NCBI RefSeq assembly: GCF_041429795.1
Contig: NZ_CP163424.1
Coordinates: 932,001 to 996,000 of the forward strand
DNA length: 64,000 nt
From: Algimonas porphyrae
Lineage (GTDB): Bacteria > Pseudomonadota > Alphaproteobacteria > Caulobacterales > Maricaulaceae
Direction: 5' to 3'
This document shows, in pieces, positions 42,639 to 52,531 of the stretch (its first letter is position 1; the number at the start of each line of letters is the position of its first letter). The position numbers and the translations under genes are program-made. The notes beneath the pieces are model-generated. The model did no database searches. It saw only the letters and a program-made list of their open reading frames with translations, and was not told the DNA's origin.

Positions 42639-44891
42639 ATGTCAAAGTCGATGATGGTTCAGGTGTCTCTGGCGGCACTTATGGCGGTTGGGACCGCCCC
42701 GGTCGCGTTCGCGCAGGTCGATGACGAAATTATCGTCACGGCACAAAGGCGCGCGCAGAATATTCAGGATGTGCCGATATCCGTCACGGCTGTGTCGGGT
42801 GATATGCTGGCCGAAACAGGCGCGATCGATATTACCGATATCGCGAAATTCACACCCAACGCGACAGTCGAAGTGGCGCGCGGGTCCAACTCCACACTGA
42901 TCGCCTTCATCCGCGGTGTCGGTCAGCAAGATCCGCTCTGGGGCTTCGAGCCGGGCGTCGGCATCTATGTTGACGATGTCTATGTCGCCCGTCCGCAAGG
43001 GGCTGTGCTCGATATTTTCGACGTTGACCGGATCGAAGTTCTGCGTGGTCCGCAAGGCACGCTCTATGGCCGCAATACGATTGGCGGCGCAATCAAATAT
43101 GTGACGAAGGGTCTCGATCTCGACGCGCCAACTCTGAATGCCCGCATCAATGTCGGCAGCTATAATCAGTTCGATCAGATCCTATCGGGATCGTTTCCGC
43201 TGGGCGAGACCTTTGCGGTCGGCGGTTCGGTCGCGCGCTATAATCGCGATGGTTTCGGCGACAATCTGAATACCGGTTCCGATCACTATAATAAGGATAT
43301 TCTGGCTGGACGTCTCAGCGCTCGCTGGATGCCGACCGACGCTCTGGATTTCCGCCTCTCTGCCGACATGACCGATGATGACAGCAATGCCAAACATGGC
43401 CACCGTCTGTTGCCAAGCGCAAATGGGGCCTTTCCGGTCACCGACAATGTCTATGATACGCGCGCCGGGGTCGGCGACGCGAATGAGGTTAAGACGAAAG
43501 GGCTGTCCTTTACTGCGGCCTGGGACGTCAGTGAGTCTATGACGGTGAAATCGATCACGGCCTACCGTGAAGGCGACACGACGACTCCGATTGATTTCGA
43601 CGCCCTTCCGCAACCGGATTTCGACGTTCCGGCCTTTTACAATGATAGCCAGTTCAGTCAGGAATTGCAGCTTCTGTTCGATACGGACCGTCTGTCCGGT
43701 ATTGCCGGTCTCTACTATCTGGACGGCGAAGCGTCTGGCGCATTCGACGTTGTTCTCGGTGGCCTTGGCCTGACAATCTACCAGGCAGGGGATCAGCAGA
43801 AGGAAAATCTCGCCGCTTATGCCGACTTTACCTATGCGCTGACAGACCGGTTCGATATCTCGCTCGGGGCCCGCTTCACGCGCGACAAGACGGTTGCGGA
43901 TGTAACACGCGAAGTCTGGTTAGGTCTGGGCTCGGGTTCGTTCGACCCTGCCAATGCAACCTCCTTCTTCCTGGCGACCCAGACGGGTTATACCGGTCTG
44001 GAGCGCGAGGATGAGGAGTTCACGCCGCGGATCGCCTTGTCCTATGAGCTGACGCCTGAGACCAATGTCTACGCATCCTTCTCGCAAGGGTTCAAGGCGG
44101 GTGGCTTCGACCCTCGTGCACGGGCCGATCTGGACCCGACAGGCGTGACGCGTGAAGGTTTCAGTCCGGAATTTGTCGACAGCTACGAGCTCGGTGTCAA
44201 AGGCTCGCTGCTGGATAACCGCCTGACCTACAGCTTGGCCGGGTTCATGGCGGATTACACCGATCAGCAGATCACGGTTCAGGAAGGTGTCGATACCGAT
44301 AATGACGGCGTCAATGACACTTTTGTCTCATCCGTGTTCAATGCGGGTGCATCCGAATATCTCGGCGTTGAATTCGAAGGAGCCTTCCGCGTCACGGATA
44401 ATCTGACTCTGTCTAGTGCGGTCGGTTACATCAATGCCGACATTGAGGAAATCATCTCCGGCGGTGTGAATATCGCCAATGGGTTCGTGACGCAGAATAC
44501 GCCGGAATGGACGTCGCGTTTCGGGTTCGTTCATACGTCCGATGTTGGCGGTGGGGATCTGACCCTCACGGGCTCAGCCAATTTCCGCGACGAATATTTC
44601 CTGTTCAATGTCGCCAATCCCGGCTTCGGTGCGGGGACCAGCGCAGTCTTCCCCAGTGGCGGGCCTGCGCTTGATCCCGAAGCCTATACTACGATCGATC
44701 TGGGTGCGAACTGGGTCGCCCCAAGCGGTCGCTGGGAAGTTGGAATTTTTGGCCGTAACCTCACAGATGAGCGCGCACGCGTGGCTGCCTATAACTTCGT
44801 GACGCCATCGCAGCTCGGCGTTGATGGGGCCTATTCGGCCTTCTACCGCCCACCGCTGACCGTCACGGCGACCATCGGGTTCAACTATTAG
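42639..44891 (+). CDS. TonB-dependent outer-membrane receptor
   Basis: A 750-residue TonB-dependent receptor. The signal ends near residue 25 (VAFAQ). The TonB box region EIIVTAQRRAQNIQDVPISVTAVSG is typical of the sphingomonad/Caulobacterales receptor class. The plug continues with GFEPGVGIYVDDVYVARPQG and VLRGPQGTLYGRNTIGGAIKYVTK (about 105-155), then the barrel, ending in FNY. GGGGAAACT precedes the ATG. The tandem palindromes immediately upstream suggest tight control. Ligand unknown; by context it probably brings in the substrate of the catabolic genes downstream. Confidence 0.95.
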   Translation: MSKSMMVQVSLAALMAVGTAPVAFAQVDDEIIVTAQRRAQNIQDVPISVTAVSGDMLAETGAIDITDIAKFTPNATVEVARGSNSTLIAFIRGVGQQDPLWGFEPGVGIYVDDVYVARPQGAVLDIFDVDRIEVLRGPQGTLYGRNTIGGAIKYVTKGLDLDAPTLNARINVGSYNQFDQILSGSFPLGETFAVGGSVARYNRDGFGDNLNTGSDHYNKDILAGRLSARWMPTDALDFRLSADMTDDDSNAKHGHRLLPSANGAFPVTDNVYDTRAGVGDANEVKTKGLSFTAAWDVSESMTVKSITAYREGDTTTPIDFDALPQPDFDVPAFYNDSQFSQELQLLFDTDRLSGIAGLYYLDGEASGAFDVVLGGLGLTIYQAGDQQKENLAAYADFTYALTDRFDISLGARFTRDKTVADVTREVWLGLGSGSFDPANATSFFLATQTGYTGLEREDEEFTPRIALSYELTPETNVYASFSQGFKAGGFDPRARADLDPTGVTREGFSPEFVDSYELGVKGSLLDNRLTYSLAGFMADYTDQQITVQEGVDTDNDGVNDTFVSSVFNAGASEYLGVEFEGAFRVTDNLTLSSAVGYINADIEEIISGGVNIANGFVTQNTPEWTSRFGFVHTSDVGGGDLTLTGSANFRDEYFLFNVANPGFGAGTSAVFPSGGPALDPEAYTTIDLGANWVAPSGRWEVGIFGRNLTDERARVAAYNFVTPSQLGVDGAYSAFYRPPLTVTATIGFNY

Positions 44892-44910
44892 GCAAGGACG
44901 CTCGGTCGCG

Positions 44911-45555
44911 TCAGTGCGTATGACCGCAGATCTGGCGAAAGCCGGCCGCGACGAAGGGGATCATGTGATCATACCCCGTCGCGGTCTTGGTCGAAGACGC
45001 CGCGCCGCCCGAGAGGCGGTCCATGCGTCGCGTATCGGCAAAGGTCAGTGTCAATGCCCCGGACATGAATTGATAGCCCCAGAACAGGGCCTGCTCATCC
45101 GCGTCCGGCAAAACCGTCCGCAGCACTTCGATAAAACGCTGCACGAACGGGTTGAAATATTCGGTCATCAGTTCGTTGCCCCATTCGGTCGAACTGTTCA
45201 CCCAGGCCACGAGAGAGAGATAGTGTCGCCAGCCCTCATCCGCCGCGCCCTGAATATCGCCCAGCGGGCGAAGGTAGGCCTCAATCACGGCTTCCAGCTG
45301 GGGCGGATGCGGCGCCGCAGCCGCCATGCACGCATCCAGCGCCTGCGCGCGAACATCGTTCAGAACTACGGCGCGGCGCTCGAATACGGATCGGAAAAGA
45401 TTATCCTTACTGCCGAAATGATAGCTGGTCAGCGCGACATCGACATGAGCCAGCGTCGCAATCTGGCGCAGGGTCACGCCGTCATAGCCATGCTCTGCAA
45501 ACAGCTGCTCGGCGGCATCCAGAATGCGTGTCTTGCGGGAAGGTTTTTCGGCCAC
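44911..45555 (-). CDS. TetR/AcrR-family transcriptional regulator
   Basis: A 214-residue TetR-family repressor starting at GTG 45555. The helix-turn-helix is in TRILDAAEQLFAEHGYDGVTLRQIATLAHVDVALTSYHFGSKDNLF (about 9-54), very close to the family consensus. The carboxy-terminal ligand domain includes AWVNSSTEWGNELMTEYFNPF, resembling the TetR_C subgroup of fatty-acid/xenobiotic sensors. It is convergent with the upstream TonB gene (20 bp between stops) and divergent from the acyl-CoA ligase gene, a position suited to controlling both. Confidence 0.92.
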   Translation of the reverse strand: MAEKPSRKTRILDAAEQLFAEHGYDGVTLRQIATLAHVDVALTSYHFGSKDNLFRSVFERRAVVLNDVRAQALDACMAAAAPHPPQLEAVIEAYLRPLGDIQGAADEGWRHYLSLVAWVNSSTEWGNELMTEYFNPFVQRFIEVLRTVLPDADEQALFWGYQFMSGALTLTFADTRRMDRLSGGAASSTKTATGYDHMIPFVAAGFRQICGHTH

Positions 45556-45611
45556 GGTCGTGCTGTCCTCTCCGCATCACGCGGTTGCCTGCTTATGCGG
45601 CGCGGGCCGTT

Positions 45612-45633
45612 CAGCGTCAAATGTCCAGCGTCA
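45612..45633. promoter_or_regulatory. Short direct repeat between TetR and acyl-CoA ligase genes
   Basis: CAGCGTCA occurs at 45612-45619 and 45626-45633, 14 bp apart, in the 98-bp gap between the divergent tetR-like gene and the ligase ATG 45654. It may be a protein-binding site, but the copies are in the same orientation and do not match the TTCAACA palindromes before the TonB gene. Confidence 0.3.
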
Positions 45634-45653
45634 GATATTGGGCTTTTCTACGC

Positions 45654-47207
45654 ATGACGATTAAACCGATGCGCCCTCTTTTTCCGGATTATTTCCGGCT
45701 TCACGCGAAATGGCGGGGTAACAAACCTGCGCTGCTCGTCGACGGGCAGAGCCTGAGTTGGCGGGACTTTAATGGGCGGATGAACCAGGTCGCTAACGCC
45801 CTGCATGCGGACGGCGTGTCGCGTGGGAAACGGGCCGTTATTTTCATGGATAATGGCCGCGCCATGACCGAGCTCCTGTTCGGGCTGATGAAGGCGGGAG
45901 TAGCGTCGGCTCCGCTCAACCTCTCCGTCAGCGATGCGGCCATCCGGGCCATGATCGCAGATTGTCAGGCGGATGCGATTTTCGTGAGTGCGGCACACGC
46001 AGCACGTATCGATCGGTTGCTGACGACCATGGGGCGCGAGGCACCCGGCTTGCGCATTTGCGCCGGGGAGGCCGCAGGCTGGACGCGTTACGCGGACTGG
46101 GTGAAAACAGGCTCGACCGAAGAACCGACAGACCGGGTCCAGCCTGACGACATCCTCAATATCATATATTCGTCCGGCACAACCGGACAACCCAAAGGCA
46201 TCGTTCACACACATCAGGGTCGAATCGACTGGGCCTATGATCTGGCCAGTGCGCTGCGATACAACAGCCAGTCCCGTGTAATGGTAACGATCGGTCTGTA
46301 CAGCAACATCACTTGGGTCGGCATGCTGTCATCGGTTGTTTTTGGCGGCAGTCTTTTGGTCGCGGACCGCTTCGATGCGGACATGTGCTGGACCGCAATC
46401 GCAAAACATGGCGTCACCCATTTCTCGATGGTGCCGATCCTGTTCGAGCGTCTGATTGATGCGGATCCGGGCCCTCAAGTCGATACCTCTGCAATCGGCG
46501 GAATGGTCAGTGCCGGCTCGCCACTGCGCCCGGATCTCCGTGAGCGCATTTTCTCCCGCTTCGACTGTGGCATTACGGAGCTTTACGGACTGACGGAAGG
46601 CGTCATCACGACGCTTGACCCGGAGGATGCCACTGGGCGGATGGCGTCCTGCGGACTGCCGCTCCCGGGGTCAGACTTGATGATTCTCGATGAGACAGAC
46701 CAGCTGTGCCCATCGGGACAAAGCGGTGAAATCCTGATGACGAGTCGATTTCTGATGCCCGGCTATCTTAACCGGGACGATGCGACGCGTGACGCAACCT
46801 ATGTCGATGCCAACGGTCAGCACTGGCTACGAACCGGCGATATTGGGAGGCTGGACGCGGATGGCTATCTTTATGTGGTCGACCGCAAGAAGGACATGAT
46901 CCTCTCGGGCGGTCAGAACATCTATCCGCAAGACATCGAAGCCGTTCTGGCCTCGCATGAGGGTGTATCCGATGTGGCTGTCATCGGCGTTCCTAGCCGC
47001 AAATGGGGTGAGACGCCGCTGGCGATCATTGCGTCCAAAGGTAACGGGCTTGATGTCAAGGCCCTGCGGGAGTGGGCGAATGCCCGCTTGGGCAAGCAGC
47101 AGCGCATTGCGGACGTGAAGCTGGTTGACGAAGTGCCGCGCAACCCTAACGGAAAAGTGCTGAAACGCGAATTACGGGCACAGTTCTCCGGGACCGAATA
47201 TGACTAG
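45654..47207 (+). CDS. Acyl-CoA synthetase (AMP-forming), class I adenylate-forming enzyme
   Basis: A 517-residue acyl- or aryl-CoA ligase. The AMP-binding motif is IIYSSGTTGQPKG (about 172-184). YGLTEG supplies the A5 motif, RTGDIGRLDADGYLYVVDRKKD covers A7-A8, and PNGKVLKREL contains the catalytic lysine near the end. The ORF is open from 45528, but the family-like sequence (MRPLFPDYFRLHAKWRGNKPALL) starts at 45654 or 45669, so an internal start is chosen. The substrate is unknown; the linked hydrolases suggest that an ester is cleaved first and its acid then activated. Confidence 0.9.
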   Translation: MTIKPMRPLFPDYFRLHAKWRGNKPALLVDGQSLSWRDFNGRMNQVANALHADGVSRGKRAVIFMDNGRAMTELLFGLMKAGVASAPLNLSVSDAAIRAMIADCQADAIFVSAAHAARIDRLLTTMGREAPGLRICAGEAAGWTRYADWVKTGSTEEPTDRVQPDDILNIIYSSGTTGQPKGIVHTHQGRIDWAYDLASALRYNSQSRVMVTIGLYSNITWVGMLSSVVFGGSLLVADRFDADMCWTAIAKHGVTHFSMVPILFERLIDADPGPQVDTSAIGGMVSAGSPLRPDLRERIFSRFDCGITELYGLTEGVITTLDPEDATGRMASCGLPLPGSDLMILDETDQLCPSGQSGEILMTSRFLMPGYLNRDDATRDATYVDANGQHWLRTGDIGRLDADGYLYVVDRKKDMILSGGQNIYPQDIEAVLASHEGVSDVAVIGVPSRKWGETPLAIIASKGNGLDVKALREWANARLGKQQRIADVKLVDEVPRNPNGKVLKRELRAQFSGTEYD

Positions 47208-48060
47208 GCGCTGGACCGACCATCATTATCAGAGCGAAGACGGTCTGACGCTTTATGCCCGCATTTACAACGGCACGGCGGGGCGAACGCCCTTGCTCTG
47301 TATGCATGGCCTGACCCGCAACTCGGCCGATTTTCATGCGTTATTGCAGCAGTTGCCGGACTGGCCGGCGATCAGTGTGGATCAGCGGGGGCGGGGACAT
47401 TCCGCCTATGATCCGGATCCGACCCGCTATCGCCCGGATGTCTATTGCAAAGATATGCTGGCCTTGCTGTCGGATTTGGCGCTTGATCAGGTCATCGCTG
47501 TCGGCACATCGATGGGCGGCTTGATGACGATGATGCTGGCCAACATGGAGCCCGGGCTTTTCCAGGCGGCCATAATCAACGACATCGGGCCTGAGATCGA
47601 TCCGAAAGGTCTTGCGCGTCTGGCAGGCTATGTCGGGCAGGCCATGGAATTTGAAGACTGGGACGGAGCCATCGCAGCCATTCAGGCTCAGGGACCGGAC
47701 ATTTTTCCAGACTTTTCGCAGACCGACTGGCGAGATTTTGCCGCTAATGTCTGCGAGGAGGACCATGATGGGCGCGTGCGCTTCCGCTATGATCCGGTCA
47801 TCAGTCAGGGGCTTGGCGAGGATAAGGTGTCGACGGTCCCGCCCGACCTCTGGCCGCTTTATCATGGCCTTGAAGACTTGCCGACGCTTATAATTCGCGG
47901 TGAGACGTCGGATATTCTGTCCGCAGAAACGGCTGAACATATGGTGCAAAACCGTAGCGCGGCACGGTTGGTGAGCGTTCCCCGACGGGGGCATGCGCCG
48001 ATGTTGACCGAACCCGTTGCGATCACGGCCATTCGCGCATTTCTGGAGCCTTTCGCATGA
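47200..48060 (+). CDS. Alpha/beta hydrolase
   Basis: A 286-residue cytosolic alpha/beta-fold hydrolase. The oxyanion segment is LLCMHGLTRNSADF (about 31-44). The nucleophile elbow is GTSMGG (Ser near 105), the acid is probably Asp in GETSDILS, and the His is in RRGHAPML near the end. It begins 8 bp inside the ligase gene and ends with an ATGA overlap with the next gene, so it is tightly co-translated. The substrate, probably an ester, is not predictable. Confidence 0.92.
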   Translation: MTRRWTDHHYQSEDGLTLYARIYNGTAGRTPLLCMHGLTRNSADFHALLQQLPDWPAISVDQRGRGHSAYDPDPTRYRPDVYCKDMLALLSDLALDQVIAVGTSMGGLMTMMLANMEPGLFQAAIINDIGPEIDPKGLARLAGYVGQAMEFEDWDGAIAAIQAQGPDIFPDFSQTDWRDFAANVCEEDHDGRVRFRYDPVISQGLGEDKVSTVPPDLWPLYHGLEDLPTLIIRGETSDILSAETAEHMVQNRSAARLVSVPRRGHAPMLTEPVAITAIRAFLEPFA

Positions 48061-48980
48061 TCCGTCTGACCGTGACCATATGCGTGTCCCTCTGTCTGAT
48101 CGCCTGCAACGGCGCTGATCAGGTCAGCAGTGATCCCGCGAACAGTGCCTATTTTACGGATTCGGACCGCATGATCGAGATCGGCGGACAATCGGTCCGC
48201 TACCGCGAAAGCGGGCCGGCGACTGGGCCGACCCTTCTGATGCTTCATGGTTTCACGGACTCGCTGCACACATGGGACGCCCTGGCGGCCGAACTGGATA
48301 CAGACTTTCATATACTACGCCCCGATCTGCCGGGGCATGGCCTGTCCGGTCTACCGGCGGGTGACGATTATTCGAATGAAGCTCTCACGGCGTTTGTCGG
48401 CGATTTTCTCGATGCCACGAAGACGAGTGAGGCGATAATCGTTGGGAACTCGCTGGGAGGTCTGGCGGCGTGGCGTTATGCGGCTCTTGATCCGGACCGC
48501 GTCTCCGGACTTGCTCTTCTCGCGCCGGGCGGCGTGCCGCATAATGGTGTGGGCGAGACTCCGCTCGAAGCGCCCATGATGTTGCGTTTCTATCTTGAAA
48601 ATGCGCCGAAAGCCGGTGTGCGAACAGCGCTGCAGACCATGCATGGCGACACGACGCGCGTTACAGACGCGATGGTGACGCGGTTTGCAGACCTGATGGC
48701 GATGCCTGGCAATGGCGATGCATTTGTCGCCCGGGCCGAGCGTTTCACCTTGCCGGACCCGGCGGGCGATATGGCCAAGGTTGAGGCTCCCACCCTTATT
48801 TTATGGGGAGCCAAAGACACGGTTCTGCCGCCAGAGCATGCTGATATTTTTGCCGAACATATGCCACATGCGAGTGTGCGCATTCTCGACCAGGTTGGTC
48901 ACATGCCACAATCCGAAGCCGTCGATGAAGTCGCGACAGCCATCCGCACGCTGGCTGCCAGAACCGGAAACGGATCATGA
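48057..48980 (+). CDS. Alpha/beta hydrolase, predicted lipoprotein
   Basis: A 307-residue alpha/beta hydrolase with a lipoprotein signal (LCLIAC, Cys at about residue 17), so it probably acts at the outer or inner membrane facing the periplasm. It has LLMLHGFTDSLHTWD (about 61-75), the nucleophile elbow GNSLGG (Ser near 130), an acid in WGAKDTVLP and His in QVGHMPQ. Together with the cytosolic hydrolase just upstream it gives an outside and an inside hydrolase. It overlaps the neighbours by ATGA on both sides. Confidence 0.9.
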   Translation: MIRLTVTICVSLCLIACNGADQVSSDPANSAYFTDSDRMIEIGGQSVRYRESGPATGPTLLMLHGFTDSLHTWDALAAELDTDFHILRPDLPGHGLSGLPAGDDYSNEALTAFVGDFLDATKTSEAIIVGNSLGGLAAWRYAALDPDRVSGLALLAPGGVPHNGVGETPLEAPMMLRFYLENAPKAGVRTALQTMHGDTTRVTDAMVTRFADLMAMPGNGDAFVARAERFTLPDPAGDMAKVEAPTLILWGAKDTVLPPEHADIFAEHMPHASVRILDQVGHMPQSEAVDEVATAIRTLAARTGNGS

Positions 48981-50278
48981 AGAAATCCGAAAATCGCTGG
49001 TATCTGCTGGCCGTGCTGACGCTGGTCTATGCCTTCAACCATGTCGACCGTCAGGTGATGGTGATCCTGCAGGAACCGATCAAGCTGGAATTCGGTCTGT
49101 CCGATACGCAGCTTGGCATGCTGACAGGGTTTCTGTTCGCAGCCTTCTACGCGACGCTCGGCATACCATTTGCGGCTTGGGCTGATCGGGGTAATCGCCG
49201 CAATATCATCACGATCGCTTTGACAATCTGGTCAGGCATGACAGCGCTGAGCGGGTTCGCGCAGAACTTTTGGCATCTGGCGCTGGCGCGGATGGGTGTC
49301 GGGATCGGCGAAGCCGGCGGAACGCCCCCCGCAACCTCCATGATTTCTGACCGGTTTCCGGCCAATGAACGCGCATTCGCACTCGGCATCTACACGACCG
49401 GCATCAGCATCGGCATTCTGGTCGGCTTCATGCTGGGCGGGATCATCGCCGAGCGCTACGGCTGGCGGGTTGGTTTTTTCGTCGCCGGTGTGCCCGGCCT
49501 GCTGCTGGCATTATTGCTGATGACGACGGTGGCCGAACCCAAGCGCGGGGCCGCCGACGCGATCGCCGATACGGGCAAGGCTCCGCCCTTGTCCGAAACC
49601 ATTGTATTTTTCCTGTCGCAGAAAGCCATGGTATTCATGTTATTAGGCGGCGTGTTTATATGCGTGTCGGCCAATGCTTTTCTGACAGGCGTGCCGCTCT
49701 ACTTTATCCGGGTTCACGGCGTGGCACTGGGCGAACTTGGAATTGCACTGGGGCTGTTGCTGGGCGGTGTCGGTGGGATTGGTGCCATCGTTATCGGCAA
49801 GGTCTGTGACCGGCTATCGGCCAAGGACCTGCGGTGGCGACCCTGGATCATCGCCCTGACAACTCTGCTGGCCTTGCCCTTCGCGGCCGCTTTCCTGCTG
49901 GTCGAGACCAAGATGGCGGCATACGCACTCTATGCGATTCCCAGCTTTTTCGGGCTGATCTACGCATCCATCTCCTACGCTGCCATGCAGGAACTGGCCC
50001 CGCCGCGCATGCGGGCCATGGCCTCTGCCGTAATGTTGCTCTGTCTGACATTGATCGGAATCGGGATCGGTCCTGTTCTGGTCGGTGTTCTGTCCGATGC
50101 TTTTGCTGAGGAGCTTGGCACGCGTTCGATCGCGCGCGCGCTCCTCTACCTGCTTGTTCTGAACGCAGCTTCAGTCGTTTTCTACCTCATCGCAGCGCGC
50201 CACTACCGCGATGATGTCACTCGCGCGAGAGTGATTGGGACGGATGTCGGCAAACTGACGACGGACCCCATCGTCTGA
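48977..50278 (+). CDS. MFS transporter
   Basis: A 433-residue member of the major facilitator superfamily with 12 predicted helices. The loop after helix 2 reads GIPFAAWADRGNRRNI, a form of the MFS signature, and GIGEAGGTPPATSMISDRFP follows helix 4. This arrangement is typical of the spinster-like / sugar phosphate permease-like MFS groups in alphaproteobacteria. The ATGA overlap (48977-48980) places it in the ligase-hydrolase operon. It probably moves the substrate or hydrolysis product across the inner membrane. Confidence 0.92.
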   Translation: MKKSENRWYLLAVLTLVYAFNHVDRQVMVILQEPIKLEFGLSDTQLGMLTGFLFAAFYATLGIPFAAWADRGNRRNIITIALTIWSGMTALSGFAQNFWHLALARMGVGIGEAGGTPPATSMISDRFPANERAFALGIYTTGISIGILVGFMLGGIIAERYGWRVGFFVAGVPGLLLALLLMTTVAEPKRGAADAIADTGKAPPLSETIVFFLSQKAMVFMLLGGVFICVSANAFLTGVPLYFIRVHGVALGELGIALGLLLGGVGGIGAIVIGKVCDRLSAKDLRWRPWIIALTTLLALPFAAAFLLVETKMAAYALYAIPSFFGLIYASISYAAMQELAPPRMRAMASAVMLLCLTLIGIGIGPVLVGVLSDAFAEELGTRSIARALLYLLVLNAASVVFYLIAARHYRDDVTRARVIGTDVGKLTTDPIV

Positions 50279-50404
50279 GCGGTAAGTTTTCCCGTCAGAA
50301 ACGCCGCCTGAAGCTCGCCATCCTGTTGCATCCGGCCTATCTGTCGGACATGCTTGGCCAACGCCCGATCAACAGGGCCGCCGACGCAGCAAGGGGAGAC
50401 GATC

Positions 50405-50686
50405 ATGCCGGACACGGAATCGGGCGCAGCGACGAATAAGGCCAATCAGGCGGCCTACTGGAAAGCGACCAAGCGATTGACCATCGGGCTTCTGTTCGTC
50501 TGGTTCGCCGTATCCTACGGGGCTGGCATTCTGTTCCGAGAGGCCCTGGACGCTTTTTCGATCGGCGGTGCGCCGCTGGGCTTCTGGTTCGCGCAGAACG
50601 GATCGATCTATGTCTTCCTGCTGCTGATCGTGGTTTACTGCATCCAGATGACGCGACTGGAACGTCGCTTCGGATTGGGAGGTTAG
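50405..50686 (+). CDS. DUF4212 small subunit of sodium:solute symporter
   Basis: A 93-residue protein with two membrane helices (about 23-45 and 58-82), matching the DUF4212 small subunit that accompanies ActP-like sodium:solute symporters. AAGGGGAGAC before ATG 50405 fixes the start; the longer open frame upstream is not needed. It ends 4 bp before the large subunit gene, the usual arrangement for this two-component transporter. Confidence 0.92.
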   Translation: MPDTESGAATNKANQAAYWKATKRLTIGLLFVWFAVSYGAGILFREALDAFSIGGAPLGFWFAQNGSIYVFLLLIVVYCIQMTRLERRFGLGG

Positions 50687-50690
50687 AGCG

Positions 50691-52478
50691 ATGGATCAGA
50701 CATTCTGGACCTATTTCTTTGTCATCGCGACCTTCGGTCTCTACATCGGCATTGCCATCTGGGCGAAGGCCGGCTCGACGGAAGACTTCTACGTGGCCGG
50801 CCACGATATTCACCCGGCGCTCAATGGTATGGCTACGGGCGCAGACTGGATGTCTGCCGCCTCCTTCCTGTCCATGGCAGGCCTGATCGCGTTTCTGGGT
50901 TATGGTGGGTCCGTCTACCTGATGGGGTGGACTGGGGGTTATGTGCTGCTGGCGCTCTTGCTGGCGCCCTTCATGCGCGAATTCGGCAAGTTCACCGTGC
51001 CGGATTTCGTTGGTGACCGCTATTATTCCAAGGTCGCCCGCGTCATCGCGGTCGTCTGTGCGCTGATCGTGTCCTTCACCTATATTGCCGGACAGATGAA
51101 AGGCGTCGGCGTGGCGTTCTCAAGCTTCCTGGGCGTGAACTTCAATGTCGGGATCTTCATCGGCTCCGCCATCGTGTTTTTCTACGCGGTACTGGGCGGG
51201 ATGAAGGGCATCACCTATACGCAGGTCGCGCAATATGTCGTGCTGATCTTCGCCTATACGGTCCCGGCCATCTTCATCAGCCTGGCCATTACAGGGAACT
51301 TCGTTCCGCAACTCGGCTTTATCGGCAATGCGGCGGGGACAGACGTTCCCATGCTGGAAAAGCTGAACACGCTGGTCACGGATCTGGGTTTCAAGGAATA
51401 TACCGGAACGACCAAAGCCAAGATCGACGTGTTCTGCATCACGGCGGCGCTGATGTTCGGCACGGCCGGACTGCCGCATGTCATCATTCGCTTCTTCACG
51501 GTCAGCTCCGCGCGAGCTGCACGCAAGTCGGCTGGTTGGGCGCTGCTGTTTATCGCCTTGCTCTACACAGTCGCACCAGCGGTCGGCGCGTTCGCCCGGA
51601 TGAACTTCATCGATACGGTGAATGAGGCAACCTATATTGCCGATGACGAGAACTATGAGCGGCGTTCAGCCGAGATCCTCGCCGATGGCGGCAAGCCGGT
51701 GCCGGAATGGTACAAGACGTGGGAAACCACGGGCCTGCTCGCCTATGACGATCTGAACGGTGACGGTATCATGCAATATCGTGGCCCCGATGCGCCCGAC
51801 GGCGTCGCCAATGAGGTCGTACCGAATCGCGACATTTTCGTGCTGGCCAACCCACAGATCGCCAACCTGCCAGGTTGGGTGATCGGTCTGGTCGTGGCCG
51901 GGGGGCTGGCGGCAGCGCTGTCGACCGCCGCGGGCCTCCTGATGGTGATCAGTTCCGCTGTCAGTCATGATCTGATGAAGCGAACCTTCACGCCGAACAT
52001 GACGGAAAAACAGGAGATGTTCGCCGCACGCAGCGCTGCCGCTGTCGCCGTGGTGGCATCGGCGACGCTGGGGGCGTTCGCGTCCAGCCTGCCCTTTGTC
52101 GCGCAGGTTGTCGCCTTTGCGTTTGGATTAGCGGCTGCGTCTCTGTTCCCGGTGATCTTCCTCGGGATCTTCTGGAAACGCATGAACAAGGAAGGCGCGA
52201 TCAGCGCCATGCTGGTGGGGCTGATCACGACGTTCAGCTACATCTACTATTTCAAGTTCATCAACGAGAACCCGGATCTGTGGCTGTTCGGTGTTTCGCC
52301 GGAAGGTATCGGCTTCGTCTTCATGTGGGTGTCGCTGGCTGTGGGTATCATTGTGTCGCTCGTTACAGCGCCGCCGCCGCAGGACGTGCAGGATCTGGTC
52401 GAGGATATCCGTATTCCAGGTACCCGCAGGGCGCATGGATCCGTCGATGCCGGCATGGCTCCGGTGTCGTCCGACTAA
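50691..52478 (+). CDS. Sodium:solute symporter large subunit (monocarboxylate/acetate type)
   Basis: A 595-residue SSS-family symporter with about 13 helices, of the VC_2705/ActP-like group that pairs with DUF4212. Early sequence VAGHDIHPALNGMATGADWMSAASFLSMAG (about 32-61) is the family signature. The middle has a long soluble loop (about 305-385) between helices, with DDENYERRS and DLNGDGIMQYRGPDAPDG. Homologues import acetate or related short acids with Na+. The nearby acetyl-CoA synthetase gene fits that role. Confidence 0.92.
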   Translation: MDQTFWTYFFVIATFGLYIGIAIWAKAGSTEDFYVAGHDIHPALNGMATGADWMSAASFLSMAGLIAFLGYGGSVYLMGWTGGYVLLALLLAPFMREFGKFTVPDFVGDRYYSKVARVIAVVCALIVSFTYIAGQMKGVGVAFSSFLGVNFNVGIFIGSAIVFFYAVLGGMKGITYTQVAQYVVLIFAYTVPAIFISLAITGNFVPQLGFIGNAAGTDVPMLEKLNTLVTDLGFKEYTGTTKAKIDVFCITAALMFGTAGLPHVIIRFFTVSSARAARKSAGWALLFIALLYTVAPAVGAFARMNFIDTVNEATYIADDENYERRSAEILADGGKPVPEWYKTWETTGLLAYDDLNGDGIMQYRGPDAPDGVANEVVPNRDIFVLANPQIANLPGWVIGLVVAGGLAAALSTAAGLLMVISSAVSHDLMKRTFTPNMTEKQEMFAARSAAAVAVVASATLGAFASSLPFVAQVVAFAFGLAAASLFPVIFLGIFWKRMNKEGAISAMLVGLITTFSYIYYFKFINENPDLWLFGVSPEGIGFVFMWVSLAVGIIVSLVTAPPPQDVQDLVEDIRIPGTRRAHGSVDAGMAPVSSD

Positions 52479-52531
52479 GCGCCGCGCTCAAGCCGGTTTC
52501 GGGGCCGCTCTTCGGGGCGGCACCGAACGTA

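Noticed and set aside
50279-50404. 126-bp gap before the DUF4212 gene searched for a promoter
   Set aside because: No pair of -35/-10 elements with good spacing was visible; only the ribosome site is clear.
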